DNA from: Jatrophihabitans sp.
GTDB taxonomy: Bacteria; Actinomycetota; Actinomycetes; Mycobacteriales; Jatrophihabitantaceae
Reading direction: 5' to 3'
NCBI GenBank assembly: GCA_025963285.1
Contig: JAOPUX010000097.1
Span: 1 to 64,000, forward strand
DNA: 64,000 bases
How positions within the stretch are numbered: position 1 is the stretch's first letter; each line of letters begins with the position of its first letter. Of this stretch, positions 25,464-33,949 are shown piece by piece. The position numbers and the translations under genes are program-made. Below the pieces are notes generated by a model. That model had not been told where the DNA came from. It saw only the letters and a list, made by a program, of their open reading frames with translations, and searched no databases.

Positions 25464-27350
25464 TCAGTTGGCGGTCTTCACGTACAGGTCGGCCCAGACC
25501 GGGTTGTGGTCGGACGGGATCGCCCCGACGAACTTGCCGTTGGTGAGGATCAGGCCCTCGCCGAAGTTCTGCACGGCGATGCCGGGGTAGATGTAGATGT
25601 GGTCGAGGTTGTCGTAGGCCGGCAGGTCTCCCGGCGTGCGCTCCGGCGGGTTGTTGTAGAAGTTGCCGCTCAGGTAGCTGGTGTTGAACGAGTGCTGGGC
25701 GTTCTCGATCGAGTCGGGGTAGCCCGCGGCCTTCATCACCGGCGTGGTCTCGTCCGGCACGCTCGGGCGGCCGACGTAGTTGTTGAAGTCGCCGGCATAG
25801 ATGATCTTGTGGATGCCGAGCGCCGCGGCCTTCTGCTGCGCCAGGGCCACCATGTTGGTCACCTGCGCCTTGCGGCGGGCGTCGAAGGAGCTGCCGGTCT
25901 CGGCCGACGTGTGCGGCGAGATCACGAGAACCCTGGTGCCGGTCGCCTTGATCGTGAAGGCCGCCCAGCCGGCTTTGCGCTCGGTCGGCTTGGTCGAGGT
26001 GTCCGAGGCCGACTCGAAGCCGGTGCTGTCGTCCAGCGACCAGTACCCGCCGCAGGTGACGGCGTCCTTGTCGGTGGTCGGAACCGTGTCCGTCGGGTCG
26101 TCGGAGCCCCAGCACGCGGCGGTGCTGACGTCCAGCTGTGCCGCGGTCAGCTGCTGCATCGTCGCGGTGTTGTAGATCAGGTAGTTGGTCGAGCCGTTGT
26201 GCTTGGGCGTGCCGTCGATCGCGCTCACGTAGCCGGTCGCGACGGTCTTGCCGAGCTCCTGGTTGGTGTAGTCGCACAGCGCGTCGGCCTGACGGTAGGG
26301 CCAGTAGTGCGCGCCGCCGATGTAGGCGGTGCTGGTGTTGGCGTAGTTGCGGTTGCAGCTGTCGGCCTTGTGCGCGATCGCGGTCTGGGTGCTCCACCAG
26401 TCACCTGGCCAGGTGGACGACGGGTAGGCGTGATTACCGGCAGTGTGCGCGGTGCCGTCGGCGCCCAGGATCGTGTCGCCCTCCTGGACGGTCAGGACGT
26501 CCGGGGCGTACTTCTTGACCAGGGCGGCCGCAGTGACCACCCGCTTGTCCCACCCGGCAATGGTCGCGGTGTGCCCGTCGGCCTCCACCTGGTGGACGGG
26601 CAGGTAGGCACCGAGGACGTTGTAGCTCATGACCCGCAGCTTGGTGGTCGCGAGGCCGGTCAGCGGGCCGGACGAGGCGGACGCGGGCGAGTGCGTCGCG
26701 ATGTTGATCGCGCGCACCCTGTAGGTGTACTGCGTCCCGACACCCAGGCCGTAGGGCGTGAACTTCGGCGTGGTGTTGTGGATCGTGTACGTGGCGGTCG
26801 TGCCGGTCTTGGTGTTCGTCTGGTCGATCGCCGCGCCCGTCGACCCGCTGGCGGGCGGGGTCCACTGGATGTAGTTTCCAGCGCTGCCGCTGACCGCCTT
26901 CACTCCGGTCGGCGCAGCGGGTGCAAGACCGAAGCCGTTGGAGTAGGTCTGGCCCCACGCGACGTAGTTCGAGTACTCGCTGTAGGTGATGCCGACGCGG
27001 TAGTAGTACGGCGCCGTCGTGTACTTCATCCCGGTGATCAGCACGGAGTTCGTCGTTGCCGACCCGCTGTAGGTGGACTTGAAGCCGTGCGAGTTCAGGT
27101 ACGAGGTGACGACGTCAGCCTTCACCGTCGAGGCGACCAGCCGGTAGGACGTGACGTGCAGGTGGGAGCTGTCGGCGACCTTGTCCAGGCCGACCCTGAT
27201 GGCGCTGTGCGAGATCGCGGTCAGATGCGCCCCACTGGGGTAGACGGGTGCCGCCTGGGCGGACTGGGCCGTCGACACGGCCACGACCGCGAGGGTCGCC
27301 GCGGTGGCGGCGACGGTGACGAGCACGCGGGCCCGGTGGAGAAGGCGCAT
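25464..27350 (-). CDS. Secreted endonuclease/exonuclease/phosphatase-family protein with Fn3-like domain
   Basis: A 628-aa exported protein. Residues 1 to about 34 are a signal peptide ending AQSAQA. Residues about 35-150 are a beta-rich region of unknown type. About 155-245 is fibronectin-III-like (PAAPTGVKAVSGSAGNYIQW...YTYRVRAINIAT). About 250-628 is an EEP hydrolase: RVMSYNVLG, LTVQEGD, SPHTSAE, YAGDFNNYVG, LDHIYIYPG and SDHNPVWADL give the catalytic Asn, Glu, Asp and His set. It likely cleaves nucleic acids or phosphodiesters outside the cell. It has six or more cysteines between residues 340 and 470. ATG at 27350 follows AGGACGG. It is transcribed away from the padR operon. Confidence 0.85.
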   Translation of the reverse strand: MRLLHRARVLVTVAATAATLAVVAVSTAQSAQAAPVYPSGAHLTAISHSAIRVGLDKVADSSHLHVTSYRLVASTVKADVVTSYLNSHGFKSTYSGSATTNSVLITGMKYTTAPYYYRVGITYSEYSNYVAWGQTYSNGFGLAPAAPTGVKAVSGSAGNYIQWTPPASGSTGAAIDQTNTKTGTTATYTIHNTTPKFTPYGLGVGTQYTYRVRAINIATHSPASASSGPLTGLATTKLRVMSYNVLGAYLPVHQVEADGHTATIAGWDKRVVTAAALVKKYAPDVLTVQEGDTILGADGTAHTAGNHAYPSSTWPGDWWSTQTAIAHKADSCNRNYANTSTAYIGGAHYWPYRQADALCDYTNQELGKTVATGYVSAIDGTPKHNGSTNYLIYNTATMQQLTAAQLDVSTAACWGSDDPTDTVPTTDKDAVTCGGYWSLDDSTGFESASDTSTKPTERKAGWAAFTIKATGTRVLVISPHTSAETGSSFDARRKAQVTNMVALAQQKAAALGIHKIIYAGDFNNYVGRPSVPDETTPVMKAAGYPDSIENAQHSFNTSYLSGNFYNNPPERTPGDLPAYDNLDHIYIYPGIAVQNFGEGLILTNGKFVGAIPSDHNPVWADLYVKTAN

Positions 27351-27485
27351 GGGCCGTCCTAAGTCGTTTCGTGGTCTTTGAGTGGCTTCGCCCGACCCTA
27401 AGTCAAAGATCAGGGAAACACCATTTGATGGGATCACTGCTCGCCGGTGAACACTGGGTGTCTTCTCAGGCGGAGAGCATGGCTC

Positions 27486-27529
27486 TTGCCGCCCAGCTGT
27501 ATACCGGGTATAAATACTCGGTATACAGC
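27486..27529 (+). promoter_or_regulatory. padR promoter with embedded palindromic operator
   Basis: The -35 TTGCCG (27486-27491) and -10 TATAAA (27509-27514) are 17 bases apart. Around the -10 lie inverted arms GCTGTATACCG (27496-27506) and CGGTATACAGC (27519-27529), a perfect 11-base match with a 12-base spacer. The left part also contains the shorter palindrome TATACCGGGTATA. A repressor bound here would block RNA polymerase; autoregulation by the PadR protein is the simple reading. Confidence 0.75.
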
Positions 27530-27567
27530 CGGTTCTTCCGGGCGCGGGTCGAGATTGGTGACGCTTC

Positions 27568-28179
27568 ATGAGTGTTCGGCATGCACTGTTGGCGCTGCTG
27601 ACAGAGGGACCCAAATACGGCCTCCAGCTCCGTCAGGAGTTCGAGCAGCGCACCGGAGAGGTGTGGCCGCTGAACGTGGGGCAGGTCTACACGACCCTGC
27701 AGCGGCTCGAACGCGACGGTCTCGTCGCCTCCGACGACGATGCCGCCGACGCCGGCCCCCAGAAGAGCTTTCACATCACCGACGGTGGTCAGGCCGAGCT
27801 CACCACCTGGCTGAAGACCCCGCCGGATCTCAGCTCGCCGCCCCGCGACGAACTGGTGATCAAGGTGCTCGTCGCGATCGGGGTTCGCGACATCGACGTC
27901 CACGAGGTGATCCAGGCGCATCGTCGCCACATCGTCGAGCTGATGCAGGAATGGACGCGGGTGAAGCGTGACGCGGCACCCGAGGACGTTCCACTGGCAC
28001 TCGTGGTCGACGCCGAGCTCTTCCGGCTCGATTCGGTGATCCGCTGGCTCGACACCGCCGAGAGTCGGCTGCGCCGAGCACCGAAGCCCGAGCCCTCCCT
28101 GCCTGCAGAGTCGCGCGGGCCCGGCCACGGCGTGCCGAAGTCCACTCCCTCGACCCGGAAGGCTGGAGCACGTCGATGA
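27568..28179 (+). CDS. PadR-family transcriptional regulator
   Basis: A 203-aa repressor-type protein. The N-terminal winged helix (residues 1 to about 80: SVRHALLALLTEGPKYGLQLRQEFEQ, NVGQVYTTLQRLERDGLV) is typical of PadR. Residues about 95-175 are the C-terminal helical dimerisation part (subfamily 2). The tail from about residue 180 is Pro/Arg/Ser rich and probably disordered. Its stop overlaps the ABC ATPase start by four bases, so regulator and transporter form one unit under the palindromic promoter. PadR proteins of this kind usually sense a toxic small molecule or antibiotic and derepress the pump; the ligand is unknown. Confidence 0.9.
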   Translation: MSVRHALLALLTEGPKYGLQLRQEFEQRTGEVWPLNVGQVYTTLQRLERDGLVASDDDAADAGPQKSFHITDGGQAELTTWLKTPPDLSSPPRDELVIKVLVAIGVRDIDVHEVIQAHRRHIVELMQEWTRVKRDAAPEDVPLALVVDAELFRLDSVIRWLDTAESRLRRAPKPEPSLPAESRGPGHGVPKSTPSTRKAGARR

Positions 28180-28898
28180 GCGTTCTGGAATTGAGCGGGA
28201 TCACGAAGCGCTACGGCATCGGGGCGGCTGCCGTCGATGCACTTCGTGAGGTCGACCTCCGTGTCGAGCCCGGCGAACTGGTCGCGATCATGGGCCCGAG
28301 CGGGTCCGGGAAGAGCACCCTGCTGACGATCGCCGGCACCCTTGAGGAGCCGACCTCGGGTGAGGTCAGCGTCGGCGGCCTCGAGCTGTCGAAGCTCTCC
28401 CGAGCTGAGCAGGCGCAGCTGCGGCGCCGGGCGATCGGCTACGTCTTCCAGGACTTCAACCTGCTTGCCGGGTTGACGGCCGCGGAGAACGTATCGCTTC
28501 CGCTGGAGCTCGACGGCACCTCGGCGAAGGCTGCGCGAGCGGCTGGGCTAGAGGCGTTGGAGCGCCTCGGGCTGGCTGGACGGGCCGACCACTTTCCCGA
28601 CCAGCTCTCCGGCGGTGAGCGCCAGCGAGTAGCTATCGCACGCGCGGTCGTCGGTGAACGCCGACTGTTGCTGGCCGACGAACCGTCCGGTGCGCTGGAC
28701 TCGGTAAATGGCGAGGCAGTCATGCGACTCGTGCGGGCAACGTGTCAGGGCGGTGTAGCCGGCGTCGTGGTCACCCACGATGCGCAGCTCGCATCCTGGG
28801 CTGACCGTGTGATCTTCATCCGGGACGGGCGGATCGTCGACCAGACGTCCGCGCCGGACGGTCCTGAGTCACTGCTCGAGGTGGACGGGGCCCGATGA
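28176..28898 (+). CDS. ABC transporter ATP-binding protein (MacB/LolD type)
   Basis: A 240-aa ATPase. Walker A GPSGSGKST is at residues 40-48, the Q-loop is in GYVFQDFNLL, the signature LSGGERQRVAIARA is at about 144-157, and Walker B is LLLADEPSGALD. Sequence type matches the MacB/LolD group that works with FtsX-like permeases by mechanotransmission, moving substrates at the outer face rather than across the membrane. It overlaps both padR and the permease gene by four bases. Predicted cytosolic partner of the next protein. Confidence 0.93.
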   Translation: MSVLELSGITKRYGIGAAAVDALREVDLRVEPGELVAIMGPSGSGKSTLLTIAGTLEEPTSGEVSVGGLELSKLSRAEQAQLRRRAIGYVFQDFNLLAGLTAAENVSLPLELDGTSAKAARAAGLEALERLGLAGRADHFPDQLSGGERQRVAIARAVVGERRLLLADEPSGALDSVNGEAVMRLVRATCQGGVAGVVVTHDAQLASWADRVIFIRDGRIVDQTSAPDGPESLLEVDGAR

Positions 28899-31444
28899 CG
28901 ACCCTGGCCCCACCGCCACCCCCGCCGACGTCGACCACGTCGCCATCCCGCGCCGGGGTGAACGGCGGCCGTCCTGCTCGACGGGCAGTGCGCCGCTGGG
29001 CCTGGCGGATGCTGCGTCGCGAGTGGCGTCAGCAATTGGTCATCCTCGCCCTGCTCGTCGTGGCCGTCGCTGCCACGACCGTCGGACTCGGCATGGTCGT
29101 GAACGTCGAACACTCCGACAAGGGTTACTTCGGCAAGGCCAACACCAGGATCGACATCTCCAACCCCGGCACCACGGGGGCCGATCTGGCTGCCGCCCGA
29201 GCACGGTTCGGTGCGGTGGAGGCGATCGAGGAGTCGAGCATCCCGGTTCCGGGCTCCGTCACCCCGGTGGAGCTCCGGGCCCAGGATCCACACGGCCGGT
29301 TCGGATCGCCGATGCTGCGGCTGGTCTCCGGGCACCTTCCCGCCGGCGCCGATCAGGTGGCAGTCACTGCGGAGGTCGGTTCCGTCCTCGCAGTCAGGAC
29401 CGGCTCCACGCTTCAGGCGGACGGTCGGACGCTGACCGTCGTCGGGAGGGTCGAGAACCCGAACGACCTCACTGATGCCTTCGCCCTGGTCGCCCCCGGG
29501 GAGCTACGCGCGCCGACTTCGCTGGCCCTGCTCCTCGATACCGGCAGCGCGCTCGCTGGGGCGCGGTTCAGCCCGCCGGTGGGGACCCTGGCGGGCTTCT
29601 CCTCCACGAGCGCGAGCGGGCCGGCGCAGCGCCGGAATCAAGCGCTGGCGGTGCTGCTCATCGCGACGATCGGACTCATCTTCATCGGACTGCTGGCCGT
29701 GGCCGGCTTCACCGTCCTGGCGCAGCGACGCCTGAGGTCCCTCGGCATGATCGCGGCGATCGGTGCCTCCGATCGGCACGTGCGGCGGGTCCTGCTCGCG
29801 AACGGTGCCGCAGTCGGGCTGGTGGGCGCAGCTCTCGGCACCGCGTTGGGAGTCCTCACGTGGTTCTCGCTCGGCCCGGTCTTCTCCAACGTGGTCGGTC
29901 ACCGCATCGACCCGTTCAGCCTGCCCTGGTGGGCAGTGATCGCGGGAGCCGTCCTAGCGCTGATCACCGCGGTGATCGCGTCGTGGTGGCCCGCGCGCGC
30001 AGTCTCCAGGGTTCCGATCGTCGTGGCCCTGTCAGGGCGCCCAACCCCGCCGCAGCCGGTACACCGGTTCGCGTTCGTCGGAGTCGCTGTCGCGGCCCTG
30101 GGGTTCGTGCTGCTGGTGCTGTCTCACCACGACAACACGGCCTACATCATCAGCGGAATCCTGGCGACGACCATCGGCATGCTCCTGCTCGCGCCCCTGG
30201 CCGTCCGGCTCATCGCACGGCTTGCCCGACGGGCGCCGGTCGCCATCCGCCTGGCGCTTCGTGACCTCGCCCGCTATCAGGCGCGATCAGGTGCGGCGGT
30301 GGCAGCCGGCACGCTTGCCGTCGGAATCGCCGCCACGATCACGATCCACGCCGCAGCAGCACAGCACGCCGACCACTCGGGCGCCGTCGGCAACCTGCCC
30401 AGCAACCAGATGGTCGTCTGGCTCGACGGCAACCCCAGCAATCAGGGCGGCCCTGGCCTCTCGGTCGCGACCGCTGCCGGCGCGAGCACCGCACCGTCGG
30501 CACCGCCACCGGCAGCCGTCGCCAGCGCACGGCGGGTCGTGGACGCGATCTCGACAGCAGTGCAGGCCCACCGATCGGTCGAGTTGGAGGCGGCGATCGA
30601 CCTGAACCAGACCATCCCTGCCGGCGCGGAGCAGGGCAACGACTACTCCAGCCTGGCTCGACCAATCTCGTCCCAAGGGCGTAAGGGATTCGAATTCGTC
30701 ACGACGCCGCTGGTGGTGACCGGATCCGTCCTCACGTTCTACCGGATCCCCGCCTCGACGCTCTCGCCCGGTGCCGACGTCGTTACCTCGCGCGCGGGGC
30801 TCGGCAGGATCGACGTGAATACCGGCCCATTCGGAGACTTCGCCGCCGCAAAGGTCCAGGTCGTTGCCGCCCTGCCGAAGTACACCTCGGCTCCGAACAC
30901 CCTGCTCACGCAGCGTGCCCTGGCAGAGTTCGGACTCACCGCGGTCCCCGCCGGCTGGCTCATCGAGACCCTCCATCCACTGACGAAGGCCCAGCTCGCC
31001 GACGCCCGCGCCCGAGCCGCGGCGGCTGGCATCACCATCGAGACCCGCTCCGCCCCGGACGACACGATGCAGCAACTGCGGGAGTACTCCACCACGATCG
31101 GCGTCCTCATCGCGCTGGGCGTCCTCGCCATGACAGTCGGACTGATCCGAAGCGAGACGGCAGGCGACCTGCGCACCCTGACCGCCGCCGGTGCCAGCGG
31201 GCGGACACGGCGCACGCTCACCGCCGCGACCGCCGGAGCCCTCGCCGTCCTCTCCGGGGTGCTCGGCACGGCCAGCGCCTACCTGGCCCTGATCGCCTGG
31301 AACTGGCACGACGTCAGCTACCTCGACAGCCCGCCCTACCCGGAACTGGTCGCGCTCGTCATCGGCCTACCCGCCGTCGCATTCGTCGGGGGCTGGGTCG
31401 CTGGACGCACACCCCGCAAGATCGCTCGTCGCCCGCTCGACTAA
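28895..31444 (+). CDS. FtsX-like ABC transporter permease
   Basis: An 849-aa membrane protein. One helix near residues 45-67 is followed by a large extracellular domain. Helices follow at about 245-270, 305-330 and 345-370, another cluster at about 395-450, a second extracellular domain (about 480-725) and a final group of helices at about 730-835. This is two FtsX modules fused in one chain, the common actinobacterial layout. The C-terminal tail is basic (RTPRKIARRPLD). It pairs with the upstream ATPase, and the PadR link suggests defence against envelope-active compounds or lipid export. Substrate unknown. Confidence 0.88.
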   Translation: MTTLAPPPPPPTSTTSPSRAGVNGGRPARRAVRRWAWRMLRREWRQQLVILALLVVAVAATTVGLGMVVNVEHSDKGYFGKANTRIDISNPGTTGADLAAARARFGAVEAIEESSIPVPGSVTPVELRAQDPHGRFGSPMLRLVSGHLPAGADQVAVTAEVGSVLAVRTGSTLQADGRTLTVVGRVENPNDLTDAFALVAPGELRAPTSLALLLDTGSALAGARFSPPVGTLAGFSSTSASGPAQRRNQALAVLLIATIGLIFIGLLAVAGFTVLAQRRLRSLGMIAAIGASDRHVRRVLLANGAAVGLVGAALGTALGVLTWFSLGPVFSNVVGHRIDPFSLPWWAVIAGAVLALITAVIASWWPARAVSRVPIVVALSGRPTPPQPVHRFAFVGVAVAALGFVLLVLSHHDNTAYIISGILATTIGMLLLAPLAVRLIARLARRAPVAIRLALRDLARYQARSGAAVAAGTLAVGIAATITIHAAAAQHADHSGAVGNLPSNQMVVWLDGNPSNQGGPGLSVATAAGASTAPSAPPPAAVASARRVVDAISTAVQAHRSVELEAAIDLNQTIPAGAEQGNDYSSLARPISSQGRKGFEFVTTPLVVTGSVLTFYRIPASTLSPGADVVTSRAGLGRIDVNTGPFGDFAAAKVQVVAALPKYTSAPNTLLTQRALAEFGLTAVPAGWLIETLHPLTKAQLADARARAAAAGITIETRSAPDDTMQQLREYSTTIGVLIALGVLAMTVGLIRSETAGDLRTLTAAGASGRTRRTLTAATAGALAVLSGVLGTASAYLALIAWNWHDVSYLDSPPYPELVALVIGLPAVAFVGGWVAGRTPRKIARRPLD

Positions 31445-31452
31445 CCGCATCC

Positions 31453-31500
31453 ACCCGGCGACGGCAGGGCCGTGACTGCGTGGACCGGGAGGCGCCGGGT
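31453..31500. terminator. Candidate terminator between the permease gene and yceI-like gene
   Basis: ACCCGGCG (31453-31460) pairs perfectly with CGCCGGGT (31493-31500), and a smaller GCAG/CTGC stem lies inside the loop. The genes on either side converge. Confidence 0.4.
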
Positions 31501-31519
31501 TGTGCGCAGCAGCATGACG

Positions 31520-32053
31520 CTAGCGGGTGGCGATCGCGGTGATGCCGATGTCCAACCAGCGGCCGGCCAGCCCCCTGCCGAAGGTGATGCCGTGGGCGTA
31601 GCGGTCAACCCTGGCCGTGGCGTGCAGCGCAAGTTCGTCGTCAAGGGTAGTGGTGAACTGGTCCAGGGTGAGGTCGACCGGCTCGGTGACGCCGTGGGCG
31701 GTGACGACGCCGACGGCCACCCACTTGCCGTCTGACTGGTCGATCAGGGTGCAGGTGAAGAGGATGTCGGGATACCTGCTGGTGTCGAGGTAGCGCGACG
31801 ACCGGACCTCCTTGTTGCGTGCCGCGAGCCCGCTGTCGAAGCTGCTTGCGTCGAGCACCGCGGCCACGGTGGATTCGCTGATCGGGTCCCCGATGCTGAA
31901 CTCCGCGTCGCGGAGCTGCACCGTGCCGGAGACACCGCCGAGGCCGAACAGGTGGCGGGTGGTGAATCGGACCTCGGTACGAAGCGGGTCGATGCGGTAA
32001 TAGCCGGCGGCGGGGGTCCGCTCGGCGGCAATGCTCGGAATCGGTGTGCTCAT
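31520..32053 (-). CDS. YceI-family lipocalin-like protein
   Basis: A 177-aa protein matching the YceI fold, an extended beta-barrel that binds polyisoprenoid or other amphiphiles: YRIDPLRTEVRFTTRHLFGLGGVSG, FDSGLAARNKEVRSSRYLDTSRYPDILF and VTAHGVTEPVDLTL. No signal peptide is visible, so this member is probably cytosolic, as in many actinobacteria. The ATG at 32053 follows AAGGAG with seven bases spacing. Upstream in-frame codons are basic and unlike the family. Confidence 0.9.
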   Translation of the reverse strand: MSTPIPSIAAERTPAAGYYRIDPLRTEVRFTTRHLFGLGGVSGTVQLRDAEFSIGDPISESTVAAVLDASSFDSGLAARNKEVRSSRYLDTSRYPDILFTCTLIDQSDGKWVAVGVVTAHGVTEPVDLTLDQFTTTLDDELALHATARVDRYAHGITFGRGLAGRWLDIGITAIATR

Positions 32054-32367
32054 CAGGCTCCTTCTGGTGGTGGAACGCCTCAGGCTGCGGGCGGCGTCTC
32101 GGTGGGTTCCGGGCTCGGTGTGGACCCGGTGCGCGCCGGTGGTCATGGCCGGTCGGTGGCGCCCTGTCCGGACGCCGCGGTGAAGCGGTGCATCGGTCGC
32201 GGATGGCTGCGGTGGAGCCACGCCTCACCTGATTCAGGTTGTCGTGCTCGGCGATGGGGCTGGGGCCCACGCTAGCCCTGATTAACCGCGAAAAGGACCA
32301 ATCGACCAAGGAGTCCGTTGAGCGGCATCACGGCGCTAGCCGCGGCCGTGCGCGAACTCGGCAGCGG
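32054..32367. other. Intergenic region upstream of the yceI-like gene
   Basis: 314 bases between two minus-strand genes. It holds the ribosome-binding site of the yceI-like gene, the palindrome at 32227-32239 and an AT-richer patch around 32280-32310. Open frames crossing it are not protein-like. Confidence 0.5.
32227..32239. promoter_or_regulatory. Palindrome ACCTGA-T-TCAGGT, possible operator
   Basis: A perfect 13-base dyad, 174 bases before the start of the yceI-like gene. Size and symmetry suit a MarR- or GntR-type dimer, but no regulator is identified. Confidence 0.35.
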
Positions 32368-33066
32368 TCAGGCGACGGGTCGGTTGTGGTGGGGCAGCCA
32401 GGCGACGTGGGCGAGGTGTAGTTCGTTGGCCGCGAGCTGTACGGCTGGACTGCTCGAGTCCTCCCGGTCCAGCATGAAGCGGTTCTGGTCGCCCGAGTCG
32501 GGCCGCAGCTTCTGATAGGCATGCCACGCGGCGCAGTACCGGGCGAAGCGCAACTCGTAGTGCTCGGCCGGCACGTCAACACCGTGGGTGAGTGCCCCTG
32601 CACCCCAGTCGCGCATCTGCTCACACATCACCTGCGCATCGGCCAGCTCGAGCTCCCCGCTGGTGGCGCGGCGGCTCATGACGAACTCGGCCATGGCAAA
32701 GGACGAGTAGTAGGGCCCCCCGGCGCAGATCGCCATGGCAGCGAGGTAGCCAACCGGATCCCGGTGCAGGCAACCCAGGTCGGTGACGGCGATTGCCCGC
32801 CCGAGCTGCTTCGGTGGCTCGTCATCCCGATCGCGTTCCGTCGTGGCAGGCGTCGCGATGGAGGGGGCCAAGTCCCTGGACATCCGGGCGAGGATCAGCT
32901 GCAGTTCCACGATGGCGCCGCGGACCGCATGGTCGGCCAACGACGCATTGAGGCGCTGCCGTTCCGGCGTTGCCGATCCACGCAGCGCGGCGGTGGCCAT
33001 CGCGGCAAGCACCAGCAAATTACTGACCGGCTGGAAACTCGCTTCGTGGTCTTTCAGTGCGCCCAT
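32368..33066 (-). CDS. Hypothetical protein
   Basis: I do not recognise this 232-aa protein. It looks helical and soluble apart from a mildly hydrophobic N-terminal stretch (FQPVSNLLVLAAMATAALRG, residues 11-30). It contains DPVGYLAAMAICAGGPYYSSFAMAEF and a Trp/Tyr-rich end. Third codon positions on this strand are almost all G or C, which supports coding. A competing frame on the plus strand over the same bases is rich in Arg, Gly and Asp and looks like its shadow. ATG at 33066 is the most natural start; the frame is open 45 codons further up. Confidence 0.6.
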   Translation of the reverse strand: MGALKDHEASFQPVSNLLVLAAMATAALRGSATPERQRLNASLADHAVRGAIVELQLILARMSRDLAPSIATPATTERDRDDEPPKQLGRAIAVTDLGCLHRDPVGYLAAMAICAGGPYYSSFAMAEFVMSRRATSGELELADAQVMCEQMRDWGAGALTHGVDVPAEHYELRFARYCAAWHAYQKLRPDSGDQNRFMLDREDSSSPAVQLAANELHLAHVAWLPHHNRPVA

Positions 33067-33396
33067 TCCGGGCCTCGTTCCATGACCGGCAATGCCGTCG
33101 AACTCGAGCGAATGCTCGACCTGCCAGGTACGGCGGACAGGCTCGACGCGCGGGCTGTGATCGCAACCGATGCGAACGCTACGCCACCAGCCGTCAAGCA
33201 CGGGTGTGCCGCCCGGGAGCCGTCCGCCGATCCAATCCGCGGAGCTAGACGGTACGTCCTTTCAGCCTGACGGACTGACCCAAACCGGGAGCCGGTTGGT
33301 GCCGGGCATGACGCTGCGTGGGTACGGTCAGCCCGGCGCCATGTGGGGTGATTCCGGCGGCCGTGACCAGATGACACCGAAGGGGCGGCAGATACC
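33067..33396. other. Divergent intergenic region
   Basis: 330 bases between the hypothetical gene and the response-regulator gene. I see no convincing gene, tRNA, repeat or strong promoter. Short open frames here are basic and low in complexity. GGGGCGG lies about ten bases before the 33397 start. Confidence 0.5.
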
Positions 33397-33885
33397 GTGA
33401 CCGACTCGATCGCCGCGGCTCTGGGCGGCGTTTTGATCGCCGACGATGACGGTGACATCTGCCGTCTGATCCAGACCTTGCTCAGCCGGAGTCGCATCCC
33501 GACCGAGGTCGTCTACGGCGGCCGAGCCGCACTGGCGTGCGCCGAACGCCAGCACTACGCCCTGGTCATCATCGATGTCTGCATGGGCGACATGAGCGGT
33601 CTCGACGTCTGCCGGGCCATGAAGGCCGACCCTGCCTTTCATGCTCCGATCCTCCTCATGAGCTGCGGGGACTCGACTGCCCAGGTGGCCGCCTGCTACG
33701 AGGCCGGCGCCGACGACTTCCTCTCCAAGCCTTTCAAGTCGCAGGAGCTGCTTGCCCGGGTCGGCAGGCTCATCGAGGCGAACTCAGCCCAGCACCGTTT
33801 GCACGCCGCGGCGACAACTGGTCCCTACGGTTGGGCCGGATCGTCTAGGCCGTGCATGTCGTCGGTCGCCATGCTCGGGGGATGA
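33397..33885 (+). CDS. Single-domain response regulator (CheY-like receiver)
   Basis: A 162-aa protein. Residues about 10-128 form one receiver domain: acidic cluster IADDDGD, phosphoacceptor Asp in VIIDVCMGDMSG, Thr/Ser in LLMSCGD and Lys in FLSKPFKS. After it comes a 30-residue tail with no output domain. No histidine kinase is adjacent, so it is an orphan; it would signal by protein-protein contact. It lies 64 bases before the PAS/LuxR-type regulator on the same strand and may act with it. GTG start at 33397. Confidence 0.85.
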   Translation: MTDSIAAALGGVLIADDDGDICRLIQTLLSRSRIPTEVVYGGRAALACAERQHYALVIIDVCMGDMSGLDVCRAMKADPAFHAPILLMSCGDSTAQVAACYEAGADDFLSKPFKSQELLARVGRLIEANSAQHRLHAAATTGPYGWAGSSRPCMSSVAMLGG

Positions 33886-33949
33886 GACCGCTCGAAGCGA
33901 CGCCGACGTCGGCTACCTACACCGCAACCCGGATGTGCCGTGGAGGTCC

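Noticed and set aside
25425-27362. Long open frame on the plus strand opposite the secreted hydrolase gene
   Set aside because: It is rich in Arg, Gly, Val and Asp, has no recognisable motif and mirrors a gene with signal peptide and catalytic motifs. High GC content leaves such antisense frames open.
32521-33270. Plus-strand frame of about 249 codons opposite the hypothetical gene at 32368-33066
   Set aside because: Its composition (Arg, Gly, His rich) is poor and codon third positions favour the minus strand, though neither product is recognised.
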